Assembly (NCBI RefSeq): GCF_014635485.1
Contig: NZ_BMCX01000001.1
Location: forward strand, 177,239 to 241,238
Direction of reading: 5' to 3'
Length of the DNA: 64,000 nucleotides
Source of the DNA: Corynebacterium pelargi
GTDB taxonomy: Bacteria > Actinomycetota > Actinomycetes > Mycobacteriales > Mycobacteriaceae
Shown here: in pieces, positions 30,470 to 40,688 of the stretch
Layout: each line of letters starts with the position of its first letter
How positions within the stretch are numbered: position 1 is the stretch's first letter
The notes under the pieces: generated by a model
The model's database searches: none
What the model was told of the DNA's origin: nothing
The model's input: the letters and a program-made list of their open reading frames with translations, nothing else
Translations under genes and position numbers: made by a program

Positions 30470-32266
30470 TTATTTTTCAGCTTCCTGCTTTTTCTTCGGC
30501 TTGAAATCCACACCGGTTTCACGGCGCTGCTCCAGCGGAATCGGTGCGGGAGCATCGGTGAGGGGATCCACGCCGCCGCCGGACTTCGGGAAGGCAATGA
30601 CGTCACGAATGGACTCAAAGCCGCCGAGCAGCGAGACGATGCGGTCCCAACCGAAGGCGATGCCGCCGTGTGGCGGTGCACCGAAGGCAAAGGCTTCGAG
30701 CAGGAAGCCGAACTTCTCCTGTGCTTCCTCATCGGTGATGCCCATGACCTTGAATACGCGCTCTTGCACATCACGACGGTGAATACGGATAGAGCCGCCG
30801 CCGATCTCATTGCCGTTGCACACGATGTCGTATGCATAGGCGGTAGCTTCGCCGGGGTTTTCGTCGAAGCTATCCATCCACTCGGGCTTGGGCGAGGTAA
30901 AGGCGTGGTGCACAGCGGTCCACTTGGAATGGCCAAGTGCCACGTCGCCGGATGCGGTGGCATCGGCAGCGGGCTCGAATAGTGGCGCATCGACAACCCA
31001 GGTAAAGGCCCAGTCGCCTTCCTTGATCAAGTCGAGCTTGCGGGCGATCTCACCACGAGCTGCACCCAACAGCGCGCGGGAGGATTTGGTATCGCCGGCG
31101 GCGAAGAAAATGCAGTCACCCGGCTTTGCACCCACATGCTCGGCGATGCCGGCACGCTCAGCCTCAGTGATGTTCTTTGCTACAGGGCCGGAGAGTTCGC
31201 CGTCTTCGCCGACGAGGATGTAGGCCAAGCCCTTAGCGCCGCGCTGCTTTGCCCACTCCTGCCATGCGTCGAGCTGGCGGCGAGGCTGGGATGCACCACC
31301 GTCCATGACCACAGCGCCAACGTATTCGTTTTGGAACACGCGGAAGGTGGTGTCTTTGAAGAACTCAGTGCACTCAGTGATCTCGATATCGAAGCGCAGG
31401 TCGGGCTTGTCAGAGCCGTACTTCTTCATGGCCTCGGCGTAGGTCATGCGAGGGATCGGAGTGGAAATCTCGTAGCCGATCAGCTTCCACAGCTCCTTGA
31501 GGATCTCCTCTGCTAGCGCGATCACATCTTCTTGATCAACGAAGCTCATCTCCACGTCGAGCTGGGTGAACTCCGGCTGACGGTCGGCACGGAAATCCTC
31601 ATCACGATAGCAACGGGCGATCTGGTAGTAACGCTCCATGCCGGCAACCATGAGAAGCTGCTTGAATAGCTGCGGGGACTGCGGCAGCGCGTACCAGGAA
31701 CCTGGCTTCAGGCGCGCGGGCACGAGGAAGTCTCGGGCGCCCTCCGGGGTGGAACGAGTCAAGGTGGGGGTTTCGATCTCCACAAAATCGTGACGATCCA
31801 ACACGCGGCGAGCCGCCTGGTTGGCCTTGGAGCGCAGGCGCAAAGCGTTGTTCTGGCTGCTGCGACGCAGATCCAGGTAGCGATACTTCAGGCGAGTTTC
31901 CTCGCCTACCTCACCGGACTGGGAGGGATCGTCGATCTGGAAGGGCAGCGCCGCAGACTCGTTGAGTACCTCAAGTTCAGTGGCGCTTACTTCAATCGCA
32001 CCCGAAGCCAGGTTGGGGTTCTCGCTACCCTCGGGTCGTGCTTCCACCACACCGGTGACCTTCACGCAGAACTCACTGCGCAGGTGGTGTGCTTGCTCCG
32101 CCACGGAAGAATCGCGGAAAACAACCTGAGCCACACCAGAGGCATCACGCAAATCGATAAAGATCACACCGCCGTGATCACGACGGCGCGCTACCCAACC
32201 ACTGAGCGTAACGGTTTGTCCGACCGCCTCTTTGCGGAGGTCACCCGCGAAATCTGTGCGAAGCAC
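30470..32266 (-). CDS. aspS: Aspartate-tRNA(Asn) ligase
   Basis: Charges tRNA-Asp, and in bacteria without AsnRS often also tRNA-Asn. 598 residues: the N-terminal OB-fold anticodon domain has [21 protein letters not shown]; the class II core has [33 protein letters not shown] and the motif 3 [10 protein letters not shown]. The bacterial GAD insertion is present between motifs 2 and 3. The GTG start has AAAGGA 12 bases upstream. Divergent from the peptidase operon. Confidence 0.97.
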   Translation of the reverse strand: MLRTDFAGDLRKEAVGQTVTLSGWVARRRDHGGVIFIDLRDASGVAQVVFRDSSVAEQAHHLRSEFCVKVTGVVEARPEGSENPNLASGAIEVSATELEVLNESAALPFQIDDPSQSGEVGEETRLKYRYLDLRRSSQNNALRLRSKANQAARRVLDRHDFVEIETPTLTRSTPEGARDFLVPARLKPGSWYALPQSPQLFKQLLMVAGMERYYQIARCYRDEDFRADRQPEFTQLDVEMSFVDQEDVIALAEEILKELWKLIGYEISTPIPRMTYAEAMKKYGSDKPDLRFDIEITECTEFFKDTTFRVFQNEYVGAVVMDGGASQPRRQLDAWQEWAKQRGAKGLAYILVGEDGELSGPVAKNITEAERAGIAEHVGAKPGDCIFFAAGDTKSSRALLGAARGEIARKLDLIKEGDWAFTWVVDAPLFEPAADATASGDVALGHSKWTAVHHAFTSPKPEWMDSFDENPGEATAYAYDIVCNGNEIGGGSIRIHRRDVQERVFKVMGITDEEAQEKFGFLLEAFAFGAPPHGGIAFGWDRIVSLLGGFESIRDVIAFPKSGGGVDPLTDAPAPIPLEQRRETGVDFKPKKKQEAEK

Positions 32267-32406
32267 TTCGGCACCAAATCCTTTCCCTTTTTTGTGTTCT
32301 CGCGCCCCGTGTCACGCGACTCGGGCGCATAAAGGCATACTAAGGCATTGATCCTACCCTCTCAGTCGCAGCCACTGGCCTCTAGCCCTCGAATCCACTG
32401 CTGAGG

Positions 32407-32427
32407 GCGCAACATTAGATATTGCGC
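32407..32427. promoter_or_regulatory. 21-bp palindrome, candidate TetR-family operator
   Basis: GCGCAACAT-TAG-ATATTGCGC: two 9-base arms that match at 8 of 9 positions, centred on 32417. It ends 10 bases upstream of a CATGAT -10 box (32437-32442), which itself stops 6 bases before the ATG of the peptidase gene, so the palindrome covers the -35 region. Length and symmetry suit a TetR dimer, and a TetR gene is second in this operon. Confidence 0.6.
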
Positions 32428-32448
32428 AAGCTGTGGCATGATCAGCAC

Positions 32449-33333
32449 ATGACCTTTCGTGGTGGCATCGATAAGCCAGAAAACCTCGCTCGTACCGGCG
32501 GCGGTGGCGGTGGACGCATTGCTGTTGGCGGCGGCGTGGGCACCTTATTGTTAGTCGGCCTTTTCCTCCTCATGGGCGGCGACCCTTCCCAGCTCGGCGG
32601 GCTCATCGGATCAGACTCTCAACAACAGCCACAGCAGCAAACTGCCCCAGGCCAGTTGGAGCACTGCAAGACCTCCGACGACGCGAACCGCTATGCCGAT
32701 TGCCGCGTCGAATTCACCGGCATCTCTTTGAACCAGGTGTGGAGCGCTCAGCTTCCGCAACAAGCGGATATCACCTATAGCAAACCCAACTTGGTGGTCT
32801 TTGATGCTCAGACCTCCACCGGTTGTGGTCTTGCCTCATCTTCTACAGGGCCGTTCTATTGCCCTAGGGATCACACTGCCTACTTTGACGTCAGCTTCTT
32901 CGATTCCCTCGAACGCTATGGCGGCCAAAATGCTCCCTTTGCCCAGGAATATATCGTGGCGCATGAATTCGGCCACCATATTCAAAGCTTGGAGGGTACC
33001 TTGGGGCTTTCTGATTACAACGACCCCGGCCCGGATTCCAATGCTGTGAAGATCGAATTACAGGCCGACTGTTACGCAGGCGTCTGGGGTCATTTTGCCG
33101 ATAAGGGCGAAGATGCGTTTCTTGAACCCATCACCCAAAGCCAGGTTGAGCAGGCAATTGATGCTGCCCGGGCAGTAGGCGACGATAATATTCAGCAACG
33201 AGCTGGTCGTGATGTAAACCCTGAGTCATTTACCCACGGCTCTTCTCAACAGCGTCAAGAGGCGTTCTTGCAGGGATACCGCACTGGTTCGATGGCAAGT
33301 TGCGATTATCTGGATCGCAACGCGTATCGCTGA
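32449..33333 (+). CDS. YpfJ-type putative neutral zinc metallopeptidase, membrane-anchored
   Basis: 294 residues. Glycine-rich N-terminus, one transmembrane helix at about residues 24-42, then a Gln-rich linker and an extracytoplasmic domain. The HEFGHHIQSLEG segment is the HExxH-like zinc motif (HEFGH) of the YpfJ/DUF988 family; ADCYAGVW supplies a conserved Asp and Cys. Several cysteines (CKTSDDA, GCGLASS, YCPRDH) suit disulfides outside the membrane. The ATG at 32449 has no ribosome site but a CATGAT -10 box 6 bases before it, so it is probably leaderless. The substrate is unknown. First gene of a three-gene operon with a TetR regulator. Confidence 0.9.
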   Translation: MTFRGGIDKPENLARTGGGGGGRIAVGGGVGTLLLVGLFLLMGGDPSQLGGLIGSDSQQQPQQQTAPGQLEHCKTSDDANRYADCRVEFTGISLNQVWSAQLPQQADITYSKPNLVVFDAQTSTGCGLASSSTGPFYCPRDHTAYFDVSFFDSLERYGGQNAPFAQEYIVAHEFGHHIQSLEGTLGLSDYNDPGPDSNAVKIELQADCYAGVWGHFADKGEDAFLEPITQSQVEQAIDAARAVGDDNIQQRAGRDVNPESFTHGSSQQRQEAFLQGYRTGSMASCDYLDRNAYR

Positions 33334-33348
33334 CACCAGGAGAACCGC

Positions 33349-33939
33349 ATGCGAATTGACGCGCAACGGCGCCGCTCAAATATTCTTGCTGCTGGCGCAC
33401 GCCTGCTCTTACGCCAAGGCGATGCTATGACCTTAGAGGCAGTGGCGAAGCGAGCAGGTGTTGGCATCGCCACGGTCTACCGCCACTTCCCCACCCGAGC
33501 AGCGTTGGTCGATCAGATCCTTTTGGATATCGCCGTACAAGGCATTAGCGATCTGGAGCAGCTCGTAGAGCTCGAACCGAAGACAGCAGCCGAAGGTGAG
33601 GCGATGCTGAGCCGTTTGCTCACCTTGATTAACACCATCGGTCTCAACGCGGTGATCCCGACGCTGCTTAGCGCCGAGGAACACGAACTCAATCAGGCTT
33701 CGCTCGATGCGAGGGCAAGGTTGCTGGAGTTGCTCACGCAGGTGGTACAAGAGCTTAAGGCTGTCGAGGTCATCCACCCCAGTATTGAGGCCTTGGCCTT
33801 TTATAACGGCATCGTGCGCCTATTGGGCAGCCACGATGGTGGCGTTCACTCCGATTTAGAGGCAGACCAGCAAGACTTGTTGAATATTTTTCTTGCAGGG
33901 TGTCGCCACGGAGTGGCTGCCAAGGCTGTGCAAAGTTAG
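33349..33939 (+). CDS. TetR-family transcriptional regulator
   Basis: 196 residues. The N-terminal helix-turn-helix is clear: ILAAGARLLLRQGDAMTLEA then AKRAGVGIATVYRHFPTRAALV (residues about 12-55). The C-terminal ligand domain is Leu- and Glu-rich and gives no hint of ligand. AGGAG lies 6 bases before the ATG, only 15 bases after the peptidase stop, so the two are cotranscribed. Its likely target is the palindrome at 32407-32427 upstream of the operon. Confidence 0.92.
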   Translation: MRIDAQRRRSNILAAGARLLLRQGDAMTLEAVAKRAGVGIATVYRHFPTRAALVDQILLDIAVQGISDLEQLVELEPKTAAEGEAMLSRLLTLINTIGLNAVIPTLLSAEEHELNQASLDARARLLELLTQVVQELKAVEVIHPSIEALAFYNGIVRLLGSHDGGVHSDLEADQQDLLNIFLAGCRHGVAAKAVQS

Positions 33940-33960
33940 CCCTGTTCACAGCCCCGCGCC

Positions 33961-33966
33961 TACACT
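33961..33966 (+). promoter_or_regulatory. -10 box of the FMN reductase gene
   Basis: TACACT ends 8 bases before the ATG at 33975. No ribosome site is visible, so the transcript is probably leaderless. The box lies just after the TetR stop codon at 33939. Confidence 0.5.
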
Positions 33967-34541
33967 ATGCAGCCATGCGCACTTTGACGATTATCTCCGG
34001 CGGTCTTGGCGAGCCATCCAGCTCCCTCGCACTTGGCAATACGATTGCCGAGGCCGCTCAGAAGGCGGTGCAAGGTTGCGGCTCTGATCTTGAGGTGCAT
34101 GCATTAAGCCTTAAAGATCTTGCCTTCGACCTCGCACACTGCATGACGCACAATGGTGAGCTCACACCGGCGCTGCAGCGTGCGATCCAACAGGTGAAGT
34201 CTTCCGACGCTCTCATCGCCGTAACCCCTGTGTTCAAAGCCAGCTACTCCGGGCTGTTCAAAATGTTCTTCGATGCCTTGCAGCCTCAAGACATCAAACA
34301 AATCCCGGTAATCATCGCTGCAAATGCAGGCTCCCAGCGTCACGCCTTGGTGCTTGAGCACGCAGTCCGCCCACTGTTTAGCTACCTCAAAGCAGCGATT
34401 GTTCCCACGGCAATTTTGGTCACCCCTCAAGACACCACCGAAGAAGCCCTGCCCGCGCTGAATAACCGCATCCACCGAGCAGCTAATGAGCTCGCTATGT
34501 TGATGATCCCCGAGTACCAGAAGGGCACGCATCAAATCTGA
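33967..34541 (+). CDS. NAD(P)H-dependent FMN reductase
   Basis: Flavodoxin-fold reductase; coding begins at the ATG at 33975 (188 residues), which I take as the real start; the interval from 33967 is the leaderless spacer. TLTIISGGLGEPSSSLALGN is the FMN phosphate loop and VTPVFKASYSGLFKMFFDAL the second flavin-binding segment. It resembles the CE1759-type reductases that usually pair with a luciferase-like monooxygenase, but no such partner lies nearby. TACACT (33961-33966) forms a -10 box 8 bases before the ATG, so it can be transcribed alone as well as from the peptidase-TetR promoter. Confidence 0.85.
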
Positions 34542-34570
34542 TGCTTGAAGCGCTTTCTTTTTAAACGCCA

Positions 34571-34602
34571 TGAGCCCTCAGCCACGAAAGGCTGAGGGCT
34601 CA
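34571..34602. terminator. Convergent terminator between FMN reductase gene and hisS
   Basis: A perfect 13-bp stem (TGAGCCCTCAGCC with GGCTGAGGGCTCA) and a 6-base loop lies between two convergent genes. The minus side has a weak U-rich stretch (GTTTAAAAAG); the plus side has none. Confidence 0.75.
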
Positions 34603-34618
34603 CCTATTGGGTGTATGT

Positions 34619-35899
34619 CTAGGAGGCAACGAGGCGTTGGACGTAGTCCACCAGCGCGTGTTGCTCCACCATTTCTTGGGTGTGCTCGCGAAGGTTCTTC
34701 ACCGCGACAACACCTTGTTCCAATTCCCGATCGCCGACAACAAGTGCGCATGCAGCGCCGGCTCGGTCGGCGCCTTTCATCGCGCCTTTTAGGCCACGAT
34801 CGCCAAAGGCCATATCGCAGCGGATCCCCGCTGCACGCAAGGTGTTCAGCATTGGCATCAGGGCACGCTTGGCGTCTTCGCCCATGGCCACGCCGTAGAC
34901 GTCGACTCGGGTTTGCCGGCCAAACTGCTTGTTTTCTGCTTCTAGAGCAAGCAGGCAACGATCCACACCGAGGGCGTAGCCAATACCGGAAAGTTCCTGG
35001 CCACCCAGTTGGGCCATGAGTCCGTCGTATCGGCCGCCGCCACCAATGCCAGATTGTGCGCCAAGCCCATCGTGGACGAATTCGAAGGTGGACTTGGTGT
35101 AGTAATCCAGGCCGCGCACCAGTCGAGGATTAATGGTGAAGGCGACGCCGAGATCCTCAAGCACGCCGGTGAGCGTTTCGAAGTGCTGCTGGGATTCCGG
35201 GGAAAGGTGGTCCACCATCAGTGGTGCATCGGCGGTCATTTCCTGAACTTCGGGGCGCTTATCATCGAGCACGCGAAGCGGATTGATCCGGGCACGCTCT
35301 TTGGTCGCCTCATCGAGTGGGAGTTTGAATAAGAATTCCTGCAGTTTCTCGCGGTAGGCAGGCCGGCAGCTTTCATCGCCCAAGCTTGTTAGCTCCAGGC
35401 GGTATCCTTCCAGGCCGATGGCGCGAAGGCTTGCGTCGGCAAGCGCAATAACCTCGGCATCCAAATAAGGATCGTCGACGCCGATGGCCTCAACACCAAC
35501 CTGTTGGAGTTGGCGGTAGCGGCCAGCTTGAGGGCGCTCATAACGGAAAAATGGCCCGTAGTAGCTGAGTTTGACGGGTAATTGGCCGCGGTCGAGGTTG
35601 TGCTCGATCACTGCGCGCATCACACCTGCGGTGCCTTCGGGGCGAAGAGTGACAGAACGATCGCCGCGGTCGGCAAAGGTGTACATCTCCTTGCTCACCA
35701 CGTCGGTGGATTCGCCGACGCCGCGGGCAAACAGGTGCGTATCTTCAAACACCGGCAGCTCGATGTGCTCGTATCCCGCCAGGTGCGATTGGTGCGCAAA
35801 GGTATCGCGTACCTGCAAAAAGGTAGGCGATTGGGGCGGCAGGTAGTCGGGCACGCCTTTGGGGGCGGCAATGGTGGGGAGCTTCTTCGCGTTAGTCAC
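34619..35899 (-). CDS. hisS: Histidine-tRNA ligase
   Basis: Charges tRNA-His. 426 residues from the GTG at 35899. Class II motifs: [11 protein letters not shown] at the N-terminus, [33 protein letters not shown] (motif 2), the histidine-specific [15 protein letters not shown] and [10 protein letters not shown] (motif 3), then the C-terminal anticodon domain. A TAAGAT -10 box (35907-35912) ends 7 bases before the GTG and no ribosome site is present, so translation is probably leaderless. An 11-codon upstream extension is unlikely. Confidence 0.96.
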   Translation of the reverse strand: MTNAKKLPTIAAPKGVPDYLPPQSPTFLQVRDTFAHQSHLAGYEHIELPVFEDTHLFARGVGESTDVVSKEMYTFADRGDRSVTLRPEGTAGVMRAVIEHNLDRGQLPVKLSYYGPFFRYERPQAGRYRQLQQVGVEAIGVDDPYLDAEVIALADASLRAIGLEGYRLELTSLGDESCRPAYREKLQEFLFKLPLDEATKERARINPLRVLDDKRPEVQEMTADAPLMVDHLSPESQQHFETLTGVLEDLGVAFTINPRLVRGLDYYTKSTFEFVHDGLGAQSGIGGGGRYDGLMAQLGGQELSGIGYALGVDRCLLALEAENKQFGRQTRVDVYGVAMGEDAKRALMPMLNTLRAAGIRCDMAFGDRGLKGAMKGADRAGAACALVVGDRELEQGVVAVKNLREHTQEMVEQHALVDYVQRLVAS

Positions 35900-36012
35900 G
35901 CCGACTATCTTAACGCCCCGGAAATTTTCCATCGTTGGCAGGCTTAAGCAAGGGTGTTTCGCTCAGGCCTGCGACACGAGCTTAGGGGCGCATCGGTGTG
36001 TTCAGGCTCGTT

Positions 36013-36651
36013 CTACTTGAGTGCTTGGAGGAAGGGGTTTTGGGCAAATTCCGCGCGTGCCGTCGTTGCTGCGCCGTGGCCGGGAAGAATTTGCAGCGCC
36101 GGATCAAGTTGCAACACTTCCGCGCGCAGCGTCTCCTGCATCGCCGCTGGGTCTGATTGAGGCAGGTCTGTGCGCCCGATCGATCCCTGGAATACGACAT
36201 CGCCGCTAAAACATAGCTGTTGGCCTACAAAGAGCACCGAACCGGGAGAATGTCCTGGTGCATGGCGCACTTCAAAGGTCTGGCCACCAAGTTCGATGCT
36301 CTGGGCGTGCTCTAGATATCGCAGATCATTGGCTTGAGGCATTGATGCTGCCTCGAAGAGCACCTTCGACTGTTCAGAAACCCCGTCCCCGGCCTCAAGC
36401 ATGAAGGCATCATCAGCGTGGATCCACACAGGGGCACTCCAGGCATTAGCCAACGCTGCTGCGTCCCGGGTGTGATCGATATGGCCGTGGGTTAACACGA
36501 CTTGTTCAAGCGTTCGGCCCTTTTCGCGCATAAATTGCTCGACGACGGGCTGCGCACGCATCCCGGGATCTATGACGGTGAGCTTGGCGCCATCATCGAT
36601 GACGTAGCAGTTGGTTTGGTACGGTCCTGCGACGAATCCGAGAATATCCAC
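36013..36651 (-). CDS. Metallo-beta-lactamase-fold hydrolase (glyoxalase II-like)
   Basis: 212 residues. The zinc site THGHIDHTRDAA gives HxHxDH; further ligands are His in APGHSPGSV and Asp in FSGDVVF, and a final His in LPGHGAAT. Resembles small glyoxalase II-like hydrolases; the substrate is unknown. I start at the GTG at 36651 because a TACAGT box lies 7 bases upstream and related proteins begin with this hydrophobic segment; a GTG three codons earlier is possible. It lies downstream of tpx and upstream of hisS on the same strand. Confidence 0.88.
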   Translation of the reverse strand: MDILGFVAGPYQTNCYVIDDGAKLTVIDPGMRAQPVVEQFMREKGRTLEQVVLTHGHIDHTRDAAALANAWSAPVWIHADDAFMLEAGDGVSEQSKVLFEAASMPQANDLRYLEHAQSIELGGQTFEVRHAPGHSPGSVLFVGQQLCFSGDVVFQGSIGRTDLPQSDPAAMQETLRAEVLQLDPALQILPGHGAATTARAEFAQNPFLQALK

Positions 36652-36686
36652 CTTTGCCACTGTAGCTGTATGGCGCGTCAGGCAAG

Positions 36687-36728
36687 AAGAAAACGAGAAC
36701 ACCCCGACGCCATCGAAGGCGTCGGGGT
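36687..36728 (-). terminator. Terminator after tpx
   Basis: An 11-bp stem (ACCCCGACGCC 36701-36711 with GGCGTCGGGGT 36718-36728) and a 6-base loop, followed on the minus strand by GTTCTCGTTTTCTTC. It separates tpx from the hydrolase gene. Confidence 0.8.
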
Positions 36729-36752
36729 TGCTCCCTAGGGTGTTTTGGATGC

Positions 36753-37250
36753 TTATGCTAAGGCATCCACGGCGGCGTCATAGTCGGGCTCAGTGCCGAT
36801 CTCTTCTACCAACTGTGCATGGAGTACAGCACCGTTTTCATCGGCTACGACAACGGCGCGAGCCATCAAGCCTTCCAGCGGAGAGTCCTGCAACTGCACG
36901 CCGAAGTCTTGGGCAAAGCTCGTGCGGAAACCAGATGCGCTGACGACGTTGTCAATGCCTTCTGCACCGCAGAATCGAGCCAGTGCGAAGGGAAGATCCT
37001 CGGATACACACAGCACGACGGTGTTATCGAGTGCCGCTGCTCGCTGGTTAAACTCGCGAACACTGGCGGCGCACACGCCGGTGTCAATCGAGGGGAAGAT
37101 ATTGAGCACCAGGCGCTTGCCGGCGAAATCTTTGTTGCCGAGTTCCTTAAGGTCGGTGCCGACGAGGGTGAACTCGGGAAGCGTGCTTCCTGCTTCCGGG
37201 AGGTTGCCGTTGGTGTTTGCTTCGTTGCCTTGGAAATGTGTCAATGCCAT
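36753..37250 (-). CDS. tpx: Thiol peroxidase (atypical 2-Cys peroxiredoxin)
   Basis: Reduces hydrogen peroxide and organic peroxides with thioredoxin. 165 residues. The peroxidatic cysteine is in [17 protein letters not shown] (about residue 60) and the resolving cysteine in ARFCGAEGI (about residue 94), the spacing of Tpx enzymes. The ATG at 37250 has no ribosome site; a TAGGCT -10 box (37257-37262) stops 6 bases before it, so the mRNA is probably leaderless. Confidence 0.96.
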   Translation of the reverse strand: MALTHFQGNEANTNGNLPEAGSTLPEFTLVGTDLKELGNKDFAGKRLVLNIFPSIDTGVCAASVREFNQRAAALDNTVVLCVSEDLPFALARFCGAEGIDNVVSASGFRTSFAQDFGVQLQDSPLEGLMARAVVVADENGAVLHAQLVEEIGTEPDYDAAVDALA

Positions 37251-37483
37251 GTGCCAAGCCTAGGTGCTGTGCTGGTATCGCGCCACCTCTAGCTGGCACT
37301 TATCTCCAAAAAAGATCCCCACCGATGGTGATTCCCGATCAGTGCCTTCTGCTGCGCCACGCGAATAGCCCGAGTGATGCCTTCTTGCTTGAGCTTTAAG
37401 GCTATGCTGGGTGGGCATTCTTGCCCGGGTAATTGCGCCAAGCGCGAGTGCCTGTGGATGGTAATCAAGTAGAGGAGTTGACA

Positions 37484-38290
37484 GTGAGCAACGAACAACG
37501 CCGCCGTGAGGCGATGGAAAAGCTCGAACATCAGGTAAAGCGTAATGAGCGTAAACAGGGACGTTCGACGCCCATGGCCATTGGTGGCGTTGCTGCCGTC
37601 GCCGTGTTGTTGGTTGGTGGTTACTTTGGTTACCAGTACTTCAACGAAGAAGAGGAAGAAACCCCTCAAAGCAATGTGTTGGCACTGAGCCGCGAGACTG
37701 CTCTCGGCGATACCGTCGACTGCCAGTACCCAGACGCAGGCGAGGCCGCAAAGAAGGTAGATAAGCCAAAGACGAAGGACGTCGCTGCCACGGGCACGGT
37801 CAATATCACCTTTGACACCACCGCCGGTGAGATTCCGCTGAGCCTGGATCGTGCGGTTTCTCCTTGTACCGTCAATGCCATCGAGCACCTAGCAAAGTCT
37901 GGTTTCTACGATGACACGGTCTGCCACCGTATGGTCACCGAGGGTCTGCACATCTTGCAGTGTGGCGACCCCACTGGCCAAGGCACTGGTGGCCCGGGCT
38001 TTAGCTTTGCCAATGAGTACCCCACCGATGAGGCTGAAGATCAAGCAAGCCCCGTGGTGTATCCGCGCGGCACGGTGGCCATGGCTAATTCCGGCCCGGA
38101 CACCAATGGTTCACAGTTCTTCTTGAACTACGGTGACTCTCCCCTGCCTCCTGCCTACACCTACTTTGGCAAGATCGAGCAGCCCGGCCTCGACACCCTT
38201 GATGCCGTAGCCGCCGAAGGCGTTGATGGTGGCGGTAGCGAAGGCGCTCCGAAGAAGGAAGTGAAGATCACCTCCGCGAAGGTGCAGTAG
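37484..38290 (+). CDS. Membrane-anchored cyclophilin-type peptidyl-prolyl isomerase
   Basis: 268 residues from the GTG at 37484 with GAGGAG 6 bases upstream. N-terminal charged coiled segment (residues 2-28), one transmembrane helix at about 31-52, an acidic linker, then an extracytoplasmic cyclophilin domain with FYDDTVCHRMVTEGLHILQCGDP, PRGTVAMANSGPDTNGSQFF and YFGKIEQPG. The catalytic arginine of the FxxxxCHR-type motif is present; cysteines within the domain could form a disulfide. Probably assists folding of exported proteins. Single plus-strand gene between tpx and rel. Confidence 0.93.
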   Translation: MSNEQRRREAMEKLEHQVKRNERKQGRSTPMAIGGVAAVAVLLVGGYFGYQYFNEEEEETPQSNVLALSRETALGDTVDCQYPDAGEAAKKVDKPKTKDVAATGTVNITFDTTAGEIPLSLDRAVSPCTVNAIEHLAKSGFYDDTVCHRMVTEGLHILQCGDPTGQGTGGPGFSFANEYPTDEAEDQASPVVYPRGTVAMANSGPDTNGSQFFLNYGDSPLPPAYTYFGKIEQPGLDTLDAVAAEGVDGGGSEGAPKKEVKITSAKVQ

Positions 38291-38297
38291 CTTTTTC

Positions 38298-38341
38298 AAA
38301 AAAACACAACGCCCCAAGCATCATTCTCGGTGCTTGGGGCG
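38298..38341 (-). terminator. Terminator after rel
   Basis: An 11-bp stem (38310-38320 with 38331-38341) with a 10-base loop is followed on the minus strand by TTGTGTTTTTTTG. It lies 9 bases after the rel stop codon. On the plus strand it also closes the cyclophilin gene, though without a good U-run. Confidence 0.88.
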
Positions 38342-38350
38342 CTGTCGTCC

Positions 38351-40630
38351 TTAGCCGCCGGCGGTGACGCGGTAGACGTCGAAGACGCCTTCGATGTTTC
38401 TCAGTTGGTTCATCAACGTGCCGAGCTGCTTGGTGTCTGAAACAGAGAAGGTGAAACGAACGACCGCCACGTGATCATCGGCGGTGTGGGAGTTCATCGC
38501 CACCACCACTACGCGCTGCTCATTGATCACGCGGGTGAGATCCATCAGCAGGCCATCGCGGTCGAGCGCTTCGAGCTGCAAGGTGGCAGCAAAAGCGGTG
38601 CCGCCGCCTTCTTGGGCCCAGGAGACGTCGATAAGCCTTTCTTGCTCCTCTTTGAGCTTCTTGGCGTTGGTGCAATCGACGCGGTGTACCGATACGCCAC
38701 CGCCGCGGGTGATAAAACCGAAGATTTCATCGCCGGGCACGGGCATGCAGCACTTGGCGAGCTTGGCCAGCACATCGGGGCTTCCCTGTACCAACACTGC
38801 CTGCGAGTTCGTGCCCTTGTGTTCGGGGTGCACCAGCTCGCTCAGCGGGGTGCGCGAGACGAGCGTATCTACGGCATCATCGGCATCACCAAAACGTGCC
38901 ATGAGCCGGTGTGCCACATTCGCTGCCGAGACATTGCCCGAACCGATCGCGGTGTAGAGCGAATCAATATCGGGATAGTGCAGCTCGGTGGCAACCTGCT
39001 TCATGGTGGAAGCGGTAAAAAGCCTGTGCATGGGCAAGCCACCACGCTGGACTTCCGCCGCCAGCGCATCGCGGCCGGCTTCGAGGTATTCGCCGCGACG
39101 TTCCTTGGCAAACCACTGACGGATCTTCGTCTTGGCTCTAGGCGAAACCACGAAGTCACGCCAATCCTGGCTCGGGCCGGCGTTCGGGTCTTTGGAGGTG
39201 AAGATCTCTACGCGGTCACCGGATTTGAGCTTGGATTCCAGCGCGACCAATTTGCCATTGATTTTCGCACCGATGCAGCGGTGGCCTACCTCGGTGTGAA
39301 CGGCGTAGGCGAAATCCACCGGTGTGGAATCAACGGGAAGATTGACCACATCGCCTTTGGGGGTAAACACAAAGATCTGCTTCGCGGTGAGGTCGTAGCG
39401 CAGGCTATCGAGGAACTCATTGGGGTCCGCGGCTTCTTTTTGCCAATCCAGCAACTGGCGCATCCAGGACATCTGATCAATTTCAGCCTGATCACCCTTG
39501 GAGCCCTTGAGCTCCTTATAGCGCCAGTGCGCCGCGATGCCGTATTCAGAGTTGAAGTGCATCTCGTGGGTGCGAACCTGCACCTCGATGGGTTTGCCAC
39601 CGTTGCCCATCACCGTGGTGTGCAGCGATTGGTACACGCCAAATTTTGGTGAAGAAATATAGTCTTTGAAACGCCCCGGCATCGCCGAGTACAAAGAGTG
39701 CACCACGCCAATGGCTGCGTAGCAATTGTTCACGGTGTCGACCAGAATGCGCAGGCCAACCAGATCAAAGATCTCGTCGAAGTCTTTGCCGCGCACAATC
39801 ATCTTTTGGTAGATGGACCAGTAGTGCTTCGGCCTGCCCATCACCTCAGCATCAATGTGATTGTCTTTTAAGGCCTGCTGAAGTTCTGCAGAAACTTCCT
39901 TGAGGTAGCGATCTCGCGAGGGGGCGCGATCGGCCACCAAGCGCACAACCTCGTCGTACTTCTTGGGATAGAGGATGGCAAAGGAAAGATCCTCCAACTC
40001 CCATTTCACGCTGGCCATACCAAGACGGTGCGCCAGGGGCGCAATCACTTCGAGGGTTTGGCGCGCCTTCTTTGCCTGCTTTTCAGGGGGCAGGAAGCGC
40101 ATGGTGCGCATGTTGTGCAGTCGGTCGGCAACCTTGATGACCAACACGCGCGGATCCTCGCTCATCGCCACGATCATTTTGCGGATCGTTTCCGCCTCAG
40201 CGGCGGCACCGAGTGCGACTTTATCGAGCTTCGTAACGCCGTCGACAAGCCTTGCTACTTCCTCGCCGAAATCCTTGGTGAGGTCTTCGAGGGAATAGTC
40301 GGTGTCTTCCACCGTGTCGTGCAAAAGCGCCGCCACCAAGGTGGTGGTGTCCATGCCAATTTCGGCTGCAATCGTGGCAACCGCCAACGGGTGCGTGATG
40401 TACGGATCGCCGGACTTGCGGAACACCCCTTCATGCAAGCGCTCTGCCGTGGCATAGGCGCGATCCAGCAACTCGGCGTCGGCCTTCGGGTGAAATTCGC
40501 GGTGAATCGCCATCAGTGGCTCAAGCACCGGATTAATACGCACGCGTGTGCCCGTAAGACTCCGAGCCAAACGCGCCGACATGCTCCGCATGGTGGTTGG
40601 CTGTTTTTGCGTCTTCTTCTCCACCGTCAC
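38351..40630 (-). CDS. rel: Bifunctional (p)ppGpp synthetase/hydrolase Rel
   Basis: Makes and breaks (p)ppGpp during the stringent response. 759 residues from the GTG at 40630 with AAGGAG 7 bases upstream. Domains in order: hydrolase with HDTVEDTD and the HD motif region (residues 45-195), synthetase with [13 protein letters not shown] (about 260-340), TGS (about 410-470) and C-terminal ACT. Both the hydrolase histidine-aspartate residues and the synthetase motif look intact, so it is bifunctional rather than RelA-only. A 36-codon upstream extension lies in the leader hairpin and is not coding. apt lies upstream. Confidence 0.97.
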   Translation of the reverse strand: MTVEKKTQKQPTTMRSMSARLARSLTGTRVRINPVLEPLMAIHREFHPKADAELLDRAYATAERLHEGVFRKSGDPYITHPLAVATIAAEIGMDTTTLVAALLHDTVEDTDYSLEDLTKDFGEEVARLVDGVTKLDKVALGAAAEAETIRKMIVAMSEDPRVLVIKVADRLHNMRTMRFLPPEKQAKKARQTLEVIAPLAHRLGMASVKWELEDLSFAILYPKKYDEVVRLVADRAPSRDRYLKEVSAELQQALKDNHIDAEVMGRPKHYWSIYQKMIVRGKDFDEIFDLVGLRILVDTVNNCYAAIGVVHSLYSAMPGRFKDYISSPKFGVYQSLHTTVMGNGGKPIEVQVRTHEMHFNSEYGIAAHWRYKELKGSKGDQAEIDQMSWMRQLLDWQKEAADPNEFLDSLRYDLTAKQIFVFTPKGDVVNLPVDSTPVDFAYAVHTEVGHRCIGAKINGKLVALESKLKSGDRVEIFTSKDPNAGPSQDWRDFVVSPRAKTKIRQWFAKERRGEYLEAGRDALAAEVQRGGLPMHRLFTASTMKQVATELHYPDIDSLYTAIGSGNVSAANVAHRLMARFGDADDAVDTLVSRTPLSELVHPEHKGTNSQAVLVQGSPDVLAKLAKCCMPVPGDEIFGFITRGGGVSVHRVDCTNAKKLKEEQERLIDVSWAQEGGGTAFAATLQLEALDRDGLLMDLTRVINEQRVVVVAMNSHTADDHVAVVRFTFSVSDTKQLGTLMNQLRNIEGVFDVYRVTAGG

Positions 40631-40665
40631 GCCCAAGCTCCTTCCCGCTATGTGTGGCAAATGAG

Positions 40666-40688
40666 CGCATCTACTCCGCGTAGATGCG
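40666..40688 (-). promoter_or_regulatory. Hairpin in the rel leader
   Basis: CGCATCTAC-TCCGC-GTAGATGCG, a perfect 9-bp stem, lies 36 bases before the rel GTG and about 90 bases after the apt stop. A second small inverted repeat (CCACC...GGTGG) is at 40721-40735. Neither has a U-run. They could end apt or shape the rel 5' leader. Confidence 0.45.

Noticed and set aside
38471..39652. 393-codon open frame opposite rel
   Set aside because: Antisense to a clear rel coding sequence and without recognisable domains.
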